Positions 24,431-31,918 of a DNA stretch of 64,000 bases are shown here, piece by piece. Position 1 is the first letter of the stretch, and each line of letters begins with the position of its first letter. Under the pieces are notes generated by a model. It ran no database searches. It saw nothing but the letters and a program-made list of their open reading frames with translations, and was not told the origin of the DNA. Made by a program: the position numbers and the translations under genes. The DNA lies in the NCBI GenBank assembly GCA_963655255.1, contig CAVKEB010000006.1, forward strand, positions 36,000 through 99,999. The letters run 5' to 3'. The stretch is from CAG-791 sp963655255 (GTDB lineage: Bacteria > Bacillota > Clostridia > Lachnospirales > Lachnospiraceae).

Positions 24431-24481
24431 GGTATTATACAGATTTAAGAAAAAATTACGAAAGTTGTCTGTAATTCTGCC

Positions 24482-24510
24482 TTGTAAATCCCACAAAATT
24501 GCGTTATATT
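24482..24510 (+). promoter_or_regulatory. topA-codY promoter
   Basis: TTGTAA (24482-24487), 17-base spacer, TATATT (24505-24510), giving a leader of about 110 bases before topA. Confidence 0.65.
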
Positions 24511-24627
24511 CATTCGCAGTCCCGCCACGGGACATGCAGTGATCCGTCTGATCCTGATGATTACCTCAGAAATGAACGGGCTGAATGGATACAAATCTGC
24601 ATTCTGCAAGCAGGAGAATCAATCGGA

Positions 24628-26754
24628 ATGTCACAGAGTCTGGTAATTGTAGAGTCACCTGCCAAGGTGAAAACCATCAAGAAGTTTCTGGGGAAGAAGT
24701 ACGATGTCGCTGCCAGTCAGGGACATGTAAGAGATCTTCCGAGAAGCCAGATGGGCATTGATATCGAACACGATTTTGAACCGAAGTACATCACCATCCG
24801 CGGCAAGGGCGATCTTCTTGCCGATCTCAGGAAGCGCGTGAAGAAGTCCGACAAGGTCTATCTGGCAACGGACCCTGACCGCGAGGGAGAAGCCATTTCC
24901 TGGCATCTGATGGCGGCATTGAAGCTGGAAGACAAGAAGGTGGCGAGAATCACCTTCAACGAAATCACCAAGAGCGCCGTGACGGAGTCCTTTAAGCATC
25001 CGCGGGAAATTGATATGAACCTGGTGGACGCGCAGCAGGCGAGAAGAGTTCTCGACCGCATCGTCGGTTATGAGATTTCGCCGCTCCTGTGGGTGAAGGT
25101 CAAACGAGGTCTGTCCGCGGGCCGCGTGCAGTCGGTGGCCCTCCGGATGATCGGCGACCGCGAGGACGAGATCAATTCGTTTATTCCGGAGGAATACTGG
25201 AGCCTGGACGCGGTGCTGAAGGTGAAGGGTGAGAAGAAGCCTCTCGTCGCACATTATTACGGGCCGGACGGGAGCACGAAGAAAGCGGAGATCGCGAATG
25301 CGGAGGAAGCGGCCGCGTTGAAGGCGGCGCTGGAAAAGGCAAATTATAAGATCACGGAGATCAAGACCTCCATCCGCGAGCGCAAGGCACCCCTTCCGTT
25401 CACAACCTCAACGCTCCAGCAGGAAGCCTCCAAAGCGCTGAACTTCTCCACACAGAAGACGATGCGCATTGCGCAGCAGCTGTACGAAGGCGTGGAGATC
25501 AAGGGAAGCGGATCGGTCGGCATCATCACGTATCTGCGAACGGATTCCACGAGAATTTCCGAAGAGGCGATGGCGGCATCCGAGGCGTATATCCGCCAGG
25601 AATACGGAGAAGAGTATCTGGCGGAGGGCGCGCAGAAGAAGTCGGGCGGCAAGATTCAGGATGCGCATGAGGCCATTCGCCCGACGGACATCACGAGGAC
25701 GCCCGCCAGCATCAAGGATTCGCTGACAAGAGAGCAGTTCCGTCTGTATCAGCTGATCTGGAACCGCTTTGCTGCCTGCCGGATGGCGGGAGCGAAGATC
25801 GAACAGACGCGGGTGACGGTGACCGCGGAGGGCCAAAAGGCAAAAGGCGCGGAAGGGAATCTTTCTTCGAACGGGAAATACCTGTTCACCATGCCGTTCT
25901 CCCGAATTGCGTTCGAGGGCTTTCTGAAGGTGTACAAGCCGGCGGATGACGACAAGGCAGAGGGTGCGCTTATGAAGGGCGTGGATGAGAACTCGGAGCT
26001 CTCGCTCGAGGAACTCGACGTCGAGCAGCACTTTACCCAGCCGGTTCCGCATTACACGGAGGCATCACTGGTACATGCCCTGGAAGAGCAGGGAATCGGG
26101 CGGCCGTCGACCTACGCGCCGACCATCACGACGATTCTGGCAAGGCGCTATGTCACGAAGGAGAACAAGAATCTCTACATGACAGAGCTCGGCGAGGCGG
26201 TCAACAACATCATGAAGACCTCGTTCCCGGAGATCGTGGATCCCGCGTTCACGGCCAACCTGGAATCTCTGCTGGACGGTGTTGCGGAAGGCAGGGTCCG
26301 CTGGAAGACCATCATTGAGAATTTCTATCCGGACCTGGATGAGGCGGTGAAAAAGGCGAACAAGGAGCTCGAGAAGGTGGAGATCAAGGACGAGGAGTCC
26401 GATGAGATCTGCGAGAAATGCGGACGCCGCATGGTCATCAAGTACGGCCCGCACGGCAAATTCCTTGCCTGCCCCGGCTTCCCGGAATGCCGGAATACCA
26501 AGCCTTATTTTGAAAAAATCGGTGTTGCCTGCCCCAAGTGCGGCAAGGATATCGTGATCAAGATGACCAAGAAGGGGAGAAAGTACTACGGGTGCCTCGG
26601 CAATCCGGAGTGCGATTTCATGACCTGGAACCGTCCCTCCAGTGAGAAATGCCCGCGCTGCGGCAGCATTCTTCTGGAAAAAGGAAACAAGCTCGTCTGC
26701 TACAACGAAGAGTGCGGCTATGTGACAGATAAGAAGGAAGGAACGACAAAATGA
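24628..26754 (+). CDS. topA: DNA topoisomerase I
   Basis: A 708-residue type IA topoisomerase that relaxes negative supercoils. TOPRIM domain at the N-terminus (SLVIVESPAKVKTIKKFLG, and TDPDREGEAISWH with the acidic triad). The active Tyr lies in ITYLRTDSTRIS (about residue 300). C-terminal C4 zinc ribbons follow: CEKCG...CPGFPEC, CPKCG...CLGNPEC and CPRCG...CYNEEC (about 595-700). ATG 24628 with CAGGAG upstream matches the usual start MSQSLVIVESP; the frame is open further upstream but covers the promoter. Overlaps codY by four bases. Confidence 0.96.
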   Translation: MSQSLVIVESPAKVKTIKKFLGKKYDVAASQGHVRDLPRSQMGIDIEHDFEPKYITIRGKGDLLADLRKRVKKSDKVYLATDPDREGEAISWHLMAALKLEDKKVARITFNEITKSAVTESFKHPREIDMNLVDAQQARRVLDRIVGYEISPLLWVKVKRGLSAGRVQSVALRMIGDREDEINSFIPEEYWSLDAVLKVKGEKKPLVAHYYGPDGSTKKAEIANAEEAAALKAALEKANYKITEIKTSIRERKAPLPFTTSTLQQEASKALNFSTQKTMRIAQQLYEGVEIKGSGSVGIITYLRTDSTRISEEAMAASEAYIRQEYGEEYLAEGAQKKSGGKIQDAHEAIRPTDITRTPASIKDSLTREQFRLYQLIWNRFAACRMAGAKIEQTRVTVTAEGQKAKGAEGNLSSNGKYLFTMPFSRIAFEGFLKVYKPADDDKAEGALMKGVDENSELSLEELDVEQHFTQPVPHYTEASLVHALEEQGIGRPSTYAPTITTILARRYVTKENKNLYMTELGEAVNNIMKTSFPEIVDPAFTANLESLLDGVAEGRVRWKTIIENFYPDLDEAVKKANKELEKVEIKDEESDEICEKCGRRMVIKYGPHGKFLACPGFPECRNTKPYFEKIGVACPKCGKDIVIKMTKKGRKYYGCLGNPECDFMTWNRPSSEKCPRCGSILLEKGNKLVCYNEECGYVTDKKEGTTK

Positions 26755-27554
26755 GCAAGAATGTGAACAATGTACAGCTTCTGGACAAGACAAGAAAGAT
26801 CGAACGGCTTCTGCACAACAACAGCACGGGAAAAGTCGTTTTCAATGACATCTGCGCCGTTATGAGTGAAATCATGAACAGCGATGTTCTCGTTCTCTCT
26901 CACAAGGGAAAGGTACTCGGCGTGGCGGAGAAGCCGGAGAGCGAGATCCAGCCGATCAAGAGCCTCGTGAAGGACAGCCTCGGCGAGTTCATCGACGGCA
27001 GCCTGAACGAGCGGCTTCTCGGAATCCTTTCCACCAATGAGAATGTGATGCTCTCGACGCTCGGCTTTGACGCGGAAGACTCGGAGCACAATGCTATTAT
27101 CGTTCCGATTGAAATTGCCGGGGAGCGTCTCGGAACCGTGTTCATCTACAATCAGGGGCACGCCTATGATATTGATGACATCATCATCTGTGAGTACGGC
27201 ACCACGGTGGTCGGTCTGGAAATGCTGCGCGCGGTTTCGGAGGAATCCGCGGAGGAAAACCGCAGAACTGCCATCGTAAAATCGGCATTCTCCACCCTGT
27301 CCTACACGGAGATTCAGGCAATCCTTCACATCTTCGAGGAGATGGAAGGGAAGCGGGAGGGAATTCTGGTTGCCTCCAAGATTGCGGACAAGGCCGGCAT
27401 CACCCGCTCGGTTATCGTCAATGCCCTGCGCAAGTTCGAGTCTGCAGGCGTCATCGAGTCCCGGTCCTCCGGAATGAAGGGAACCTACATCAAGGTTCTG
27501 AACGATGCGGTTTACAAAGAGCTGGATAATATGAGAAGCCGGTTAGAAGAGTGA
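26751..27554 (+). CDS. codY: GTP-sensing global regulator CodY
   Basis: A 267-residue CodY. N-terminal GAF domain (1-155) binds branched-chain amino acids; the linker is followed by a C-terminal winged helix with VASKIADKAGITRSVIVNAL and FESAGVIESRSSGMKGTY. CodY represses amino-acid and nutrient uptake genes in rich medium and responds to GTP and branched-chain amino acids. It starts within the topA stop (ATGA), so the two are co-expressed. A three-hairpin array starts eight bases after its stop. Confidence 0.96.
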   Translation: MSKNVNNVQLLDKTRKIERLLHNNSTGKVVFNDICAVMSEIMNSDVLVLSHKGKVLGVAEKPESEIQPIKSLVKDSLGEFIDGSLNERLLGILSTNENVMLSTLGFDAEDSEHNAIIVPIEIAGERLGTVFIYNQGHAYDIDDIIICEYGTTVVGLEMLRAVSEESAEENRRTAIVKSAFSTLSYTEIQAILHIFEEMEGKREGILVASKIADKAGITRSVIVNALRKFESAGVIESRSSGMKGTYIKVLNDAVYKELDNMRSRLEE

Positions 27555-27561
27555 GATACTC

Positions 27562-27823
27562 GCATGAGCCTGATGGCTCATGCTCCTATCCCGAGCAGCC
27601 ACACTGTGTGTGTCTGCTCCCACATCGGAGAAACCGCCTTCGCGGATTTCTCCTCGTGTGCACTTGAAATTGCCTGATGGCAATTTCTCCTGCTTCGAGC
27701 AAACCGCTGCGCAGTTTGCTCCCGCGTCGGAGAATTCGCCTTCGCGAAATTCTCCTCGCGTACTCGCATGAGCCTGATGGCTCATGCTCCTATCCCGAGC
27801 AGCCACACTGCGTGTGTCTGCTC
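27562..27823 (+). repeat. Array of eight hairpins (A-B-C order), after codY
   Basis: Eight perfect or near-perfect hairpins in a row: A1 27562-27583 (GCATGAGCC-TGAT-GGCTCATGC), B1 27593-27619 (GAGCAGCCACAC-TGT-...), C1 27627-27653 (GGAGAAACCGC-CTTC-...), A2 27666-27687 (GAAATTGCC-TGAT-GGCAATTTC), B2 27697-27721 (GAGCAAACCGC-TGC-...), C2 27729-27755 (GGAGAATTCGC-CTTC-...), A3 27766-27787 and B3 27797-27823, which repeat A1-B1 almost exactly. Spacers such as TATCCC, CACATC and CGCGTC recur. Same order and loops as the three-hairpin repeats elsewhere. Confidence 0.9.
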
Positions 27824-27852
27824 CCACATCGAAATATCAAGTGTCTGCATAT

Positions 27853-27907
27853 GGCCCGGAACTGCCGCAAGATAGTACTTGCGGGCGGCTCCGGGCCATG
27901 TTATACT
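27853..27907 (+). promoter_or_regulatory. rpsB promoter embedded in a strong hairpin
   Basis: TTGCGG (27879-27884), 17-base spacer, TATACT (27902-27907). The -35 lies within the right arm of a long hairpin GGCCCGGA-ACT-GCCGCAAG...CTTGCGGGC-GGC-TCCGGGCC (27853-27898), which may also terminate read-through from codY. The following leader of about 185 bases has further stems (TGCCGGTGGCC-GAAA-GGCTGGCA, 27972-27995), as expected if S2 regulates its own message (inference). Confidence 0.6.
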
Positions 27908-28099
27908 TTAAATGCTGTGCGGAGAAATTATGCCGCGCAGTGAAGGACTATAGAACACGCATTTCCAGCAGATGCCGGTGGCCGAAAGGCTGGCATGGGT
28001 CCTGGAGCGCAGCGGCAGCGCCGTCTGTCCTCTCTGCGAAAGAGATGCGGAAGGCCGGTTGCTCCCGGCACACTAACCAAACAAACGGAGGAATTTAAA

Positions 28100-28876
28100 A
28101 TGAGCGTAGTATCCATGAAAGAACTGCTTGAGGCAGGCGTACACTTTGGCCACCAGACCCGTCGCTGGAATCCCAAGATGGCTCCTTACATCTTCACCGA
28201 GCGCAACGGAATCCACATCATCGACCTTCAGAAGTCTGTTGTAAAGGTTGACGAGGCTTACAAGGCAGTATTCGAGATCGCAGAGCAGGGCGGCACCATC
28301 CTGTTCGTCGGCACGAAGAAGCAGGCGCAGGATTCCGTCAAGGCTGAGGCTGAGCGTTGCGGCATGTACTATGTCAATCACAGATGGCTCGGCGGCATGC
28401 TGACCAACTTCAAGACCATCCAGACCAGAATTGAGCGTCTGAACAAGATCAACGAGATGGAGAGCGATGGAACCTTCGACGTACTTCCCAAGAAGGAAGT
28501 TGCTACTCTTAAGAAGGAGCAGGAGAAGCTGGAAGCCAACATCGGCGGTATCAAGACCATGGCTCACATCCCGGATGCCATCTTCGTTGTAGATCCCAAG
28601 AAGGAGAAGATCTGCGTCAACGAGGCACACAGCCTTGGAATCACTCTGATCGGTATTGCAGATACCAACTGCGATCCGGATGAGCTCGATTACATCATCC
28701 CCGGCAACGACGACGCAATCCGTGCGGTCAAGCTTCTCTGCTCCAAGATGGCAGACGCTGTGATCGAGGCTCGTCAGGGCGAGGAGAACGTAGCGGCAGA
28801 CGCAGAGGGTCAGGATGCGCTTGCAGCTGAGTCCGCAGCAAGCGAGGCGGAGCAGGCAGCAGAGGGAACTCTCTGA
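28100..28876 (+). CDS. rpsB: 30S ribosomal protein S2
   Basis: A 258-residue S2. Signatures: SMKELLEAGVHFGHQTRRWN, HIIDLQKSV, FVGTKKQAQDSV, HRWLGGMLTNFKTI, DAIFVVDPKKE, and DTNCDPDELDYIIPGNDDA. The tail (about 235-258) is Ala/Glu rich. CGGAGGAATTTAAA precedes ATG 28100. S2 is a late-assembling small-subunit protein; the gene is followed by tsf as in most bacteria. Confidence 0.97.
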   Translation: MSVVSMKELLEAGVHFGHQTRRWNPKMAPYIFTERNGIHIIDLQKSVVKVDEAYKAVFEIAEQGGTILFVGTKKQAQDSVKAEAERCGMYYVNHRWLGGMLTNFKTIQTRIERLNKINEMESDGTFDVLPKKEVATLKKEQEKLEANIGGIKTMAHIPDAIFVVDPKKEKICVNEAHSLGITLIGIADTNCDPDELDYIIPGNDDAIRAVKLLCSKMADAVIEARQGEENVAADAEGQDALAAESAASEAEQAAEGTL

Positions 28877-29039
28877 TCCGGATTCTGTTTGACGCCCGGA
28901 ATACAGTGCAGATCCGGGCTGCAAGAGAACAGCAATACGGCTCTGTATGAGACAGCAGAAGGATAATCGGCGCGGGAAATGCGTTTCATTCGTGTTTCCC
29001 GGAACGTGCCGCACCCGGTGCGGCAGAAAGGAAAACGCT

Positions 29040-29990
29040 ATGGCAATTACAGCAGCTCAGGTTAAGGAACTTAGAGAAATGACCGGTGCCGGCATCATGG
29101 AATGCAAGAAGGCACTGACCGAGACGAACGGCAACATTGATGAGGCAGTAGAGCTTCTCCGCAAGGCTGGCGCAGCCAAGGCTGAGAAGAAGGCGAACCG
29201 CATTGCGGCAGAGGGCCTTTGCTATGTCGCTCAGAAGGCAGACAACAAGGCAGCCGTTGTAGAGGTAAACTCCGAGACTGACTTTGTAGCGAGCAACGCA
29301 ACCTTCAAGGCATATGTTCAGAAGGTTGCAGATGCAGCTCTGGAGACCAAGGCAGCGGATCTCGAGGGATTCCTTGCAGACAAGTGGCCGGAGGATCCGT
29401 CCAAGACCGTCAGCGAGAGCCTGGTAGACATGATTGCAGTCATCTCCGAGAAACTCTCCATCCGCCGCTTCGAGCAGGTTGAGGCAGCAAACGGAATCGT
29501 CGCTTCCTATGTACACGGCGGCGGCCGCATCGCTGTTCTGGTAGAGGCGGATACGGATGTTGTCAACGACGAAATCCGTGAGGCAGTCCGCAACGTGGCA
29601 ATGCAGGTTGCAGCTCTGTCCCCGAAGTATGTCGGCGAAGAGGATATCCCGGAGGAGGTCCGTGCACATGAGAAGGAGATCCTTCTGGCACAGGCTGTTG
29701 CCGAGAACGAAGCTCTTCCGGAGAACAAGAGAAAGCCTCAGCAGATCCTCGAGAAGATGCTGATCGGCCGTCTGAACAAGGAGTTCAAGGAAATCTGCCT
29801 GAACGATCAGATTTATGTCAAGGCAGAGGACGGCAAGCAGTCCGTTGCTGCATACCTTGCAGAGGTAGGCAAGAAGAACGGCGCGAAGATCGCTGTCAAG
29901 AGATTCGTCCGTTACGAGACCGGCGAGGGAATGGAGCATAAGGAAGAGAACTTTGCCAAGGAAGTTATGGAGCAGGTTGGTAAGGCCTGA
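29040..29990 (+). CDS. tsf: Elongation factor Ts
   Basis: A 316-residue EF-Ts, which reloads EF-Tu with GTP. N-terminal UBA-like domain AAQVKELREMTGAGIMECKK, then the signature NSETDFVAS, and the C-terminal core KRFVRYETGEG. AAGGAAAAC precedes ATG 29040. Longer than the E. coli protein by roughly 30 residues, with an expanded middle region, usual for Clostridia. Confidence 0.97.
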   Translation: MAITAAQVKELREMTGAGIMECKKALTETNGNIDEAVELLRKAGAAKAEKKANRIAAEGLCYVAQKADNKAAVVEVNSETDFVASNATFKAYVQKVADAALETKAADLEGFLADKWPEDPSKTVSESLVDMIAVISEKLSIRRFEQVEAANGIVASYVHGGGRIAVLVEADTDVVNDEIREAVRNVAMQVAALSPKYVGEEDIPEEVRAHEKEILLAQAVAENEALPENKRKPQQILEKMLIGRLNKEFKEICLNDQIYVKAEDGKQSVAAYLAEVGKKNGAKIAVKRFVRYETGEGMEHKEENFAKEVMEQVGKA

Positions 29991-30035
29991 GCCCGATTGC
30001 GCAAGGATTTTCAAGTGCAGAATGACGTGCATTTT

Positions 30036-30073
30036 GCCGGAGGGCCAGCCACAGGCTGCCTTCCGGCTCTTTC
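30036..30073 (+). terminator. Terminator after tsf
   Basis: GCCGGAGGGCCAGCC-ACA-GGCTGCCTTCCGGC followed by TCTTT, 46 bases after the tsf stop. Confidence 0.8.
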
Positions 30074-30086
30074 ATTATCAGGGGAA

Positions 30087-30237
30087 TAACTGTTCAGCAC
30101 ATCTCGAATTTCCTTTCGGAAATCCTCGATGTTGTCAGTCAGAGGCGCTTTGCGCCTTGACCGCCTGACGATTTCAAATGCAAATCAATCTGCAGGCAGA
30201 CGATTTGCATTGAAAATCGCCAGGTGCTGAACAGTTA
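30087..30237 (+). repeat. 151-bp structured element with 14-bp terminal inverted repeats
   Basis: TAACTGTTCAGCAC (30087-30100) and GTGCTGAACAGTTA (30224-30237) are perfect inverted repeats. Between them lie three hairpins: ATTTCC-TTTC-GGAAAT (30108-30123), AGGCGC-TTT-GCGCCT (centred 30151) and an 18-bp imperfect stem CGATTTCAAATGCAAATC/GATTTGCATTGAAAATCG (30169-30219). The element ends ten bases before the mecA start. It is either a structured mRNA leader or a small non-autonomous mobile element with TA ends. Confidence 0.75.
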
Positions 30238-30247
30238 CAGGAAAAAG

Positions 30248-31030
30248 ATGAAATTCAGCAGAATCAATGAAACAACAATAGGATGCTATCTGACGCAGGA
30301 AGATCTGGAAACCAGCGGAATCAACCTGGATGACATCATGGAACGCAAGGAAAACGCAATGGAATATCTGCGCCATGTGATTCTGGAGGCTGCCAAGGCG
30401 GAGAATTTCCGGCTGGACGGAGGCGTGACGACCATGCAGATCCGTGCCATGATGGACGGATCCCTGTCGCTGACGCTCTCCTGCACGCAGCCGGGAGGAG
30501 ACGCGGCTGCAGAAACGGAGAACAGCGGCCTGTTCCGGGCACCGGGAGAAACCGGGCAGGGGACGAAGCCGCAGGGGACACAGGATCCGGCAGCCGGGCC
30601 TGCGGGCAGCCAGGGGAACACGCCGCAGACACCCGGGCTGGATGAGATTCTTGCGGCAGCGCAGGGACATGCCGGGGAGAAGACGGCCGGAATGGACCGG
30701 AAGGTTGCGGAGGCCCTGAATCCACCCCGCACCGGGAAACGCAGTCTTTTCTGCTATATTTTCCGCTCTCTTGCGGATGCCATCGAGTGCTGCAGGAAGA
30801 TTCCGGACACGGCGAAGCTGAATTCCTCGCTGTGGCAGGACCGGGGAGACGGCGCGTATTATCTGTTCCTGTCCTCTTCGGGAGACGAGATCCTGTTCGA
30901 GAAAACCATCCTCGCAATGAATGAATTCGGAACCTTTTCCGATGCACCGGCCGAGACGGTCGCATATATCATGGAGCATGAGAGATGTATTCTGAAAGAA
31001 AACGCAGCGGTGCAGCTGGTAAAACTGTAA
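30248..31030 (+). CDS. mecA: MecA-type ClpC adaptor protein
   Basis: A 260-residue MecA homologue. The N-terminal domain begins MKFSRINETTIGCYLTQEDL (substrate-binding part) and the C-terminal domain (about 165-260) has LFCYIFRSLADAIECCRKIP, YYLFLSSSGDEILFEKTILA and AYIMEHERCIL, as in MecA/YpbH. A Gly/Pro/Gln-rich linker (about 85-165) is longer than usual. MecA delivers substrates such as competence regulators to ClpCP. ATG 30248 follows AGGAAAA; the upstream GTG would lie in the inverted repeat. The 3' end overlaps the pseudouridine synthase gene by 46 bases. Confidence 0.8.
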   Translation: MKFSRINETTIGCYLTQEDLETSGINLDDIMERKENAMEYLRHVILEAAKAENFRLDGGVTTMQIRAMMDGSLSLTLSCTQPGGDAAAETENSGLFRAPGETGQGTKPQGTQDPAAGPAGSQGNTPQTPGLDEILAAAQGHAGEKTAGMDRKVAEALNPPRTGKRSLFCYIFRSLADAIECCRKIPDTAKLNSSLWQDRGDGAYYLFLSSSGDEILFEKTILAMNEFGTFSDAPAETVAYIMEHERCILKENAAVQLVKL

Positions 31031-31767
31031 GGAAAAAAGGTCAGGAAGACCGGATCCGTCTCAACAAGTTCATCGCCTCCTCCGGTCTGTATTCGAGAAG
31101 AGAGGCCGACCGGCTGATGGAAATGGGCGAGGTGACCGTAGACGACGAGATCGCACAGCCCGGAACCATGGTGACGGGCAGGGAGAAAATCAAGGTGCGG
31201 GATCAGATCATCCGTTCCCAGGACCGCAAGGTGGTTGTGGCGTATTACAAGCCGGTCGGCGTGACGGTGACGAAATCGGATCCGCATGCGAAGGTGACGC
31301 TGGAAGAGGTGTTCCGTTATCCGATTCACCTGACTTACGCGGGAAGGCTGGACCGCGACACGGAGGGCCTTCTTCTGATGACCAATGACGGAGCCCTGAT
31401 CGATGCCATGATGCGTTCCGCGAACGAGCATGAGAAGGAATACATTGTCCGCACGCGGGGCAGGATCAGCGATGAGGATCTGCACCAGATGTCCAAGGGG
31501 ATCTGGCTGAAGGACCTTGAAGTGAAGACGAAACCATGCCGCATTGAAAGGCTGGGGGAATATACTTTCCGCATCGTGCTGACGCAGGGTCTGAACCGGC
31601 AGATCCGCCGGATGTGCAAGGCAAGAGGACACGAGGTGAAGTCGCTGAAGCGCGTGCGCGTATTGAACATTACGGTCAAGGGACTTCAGCCCGGCATGCA
31701 GCGTGAACTGACGCAGGATGAGAAAATGAAGCTTTACGAGGCAGTGGGACTTCCACTGACGGATTGA
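30985..31767 (+). CDS. 23S rRNA pseudouridine synthase, RluB/RluF type
   Basis: A 260-residue enzyme. The N-terminal S4 domain (about 24-85) begins RIRLNKFIASSGLYSRREAD. The catalytic domain has YYKPVGVTVTKSDP and the active-site Asp in YAGRLDRDTEGLLLMTNDG (about residue 117), then LTQGLNRQIRRMCKARGHEV. The last motif favours the RluF/RluB branch, which modifies the helix 89/90 region of 23S rRNA. It starts inside mecA, so translation is coupled. The exact target uridine is not settled by sequence. Confidence 0.85.
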   Translation: MYSERKRSGAAGKTVRKKGQEDRIRLNKFIASSGLYSRREADRLMEMGEVTVDDEIAQPGTMVTGREKIKVRDQIIRSQDRKVVVAYYKPVGVTVTKSDPHAKVTLEEVFRYPIHLTYAGRLDRDTEGLLLMTNDGALIDAMMRSANEHEKEYIVRTRGRISDEDLHQMSKGIWLKDLEVKTKPCRIERLGEYTFRIVLTQGLNRQIRRMCKARGHEVKSLKRVRVLNITVKGLQPGMQRELTQDEKMKLYEAVGLPLTD

Positions 31768-31918
31768 GAAGAGCGGAGAAATCTGCGCTTTTCCATTGGA
31801 ATTTCTGCCGGAGCAGGCTGCTTTATGGGAGAATGCCGGGATCAAGCATTCGCAGGGGACCGGGCGGAACGAAGAGAACATAGGGCTTCCAACGGAAACA
31901 AAACGGGTGAAGAAAACA

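Noticed and set aside
27562..27823. CRISPR array
   Set aside because: Repeated units suggested CRISPR, but the repeated parts are the short spacers while the paired stems vary, unit lengths differ and no cas gene is near.
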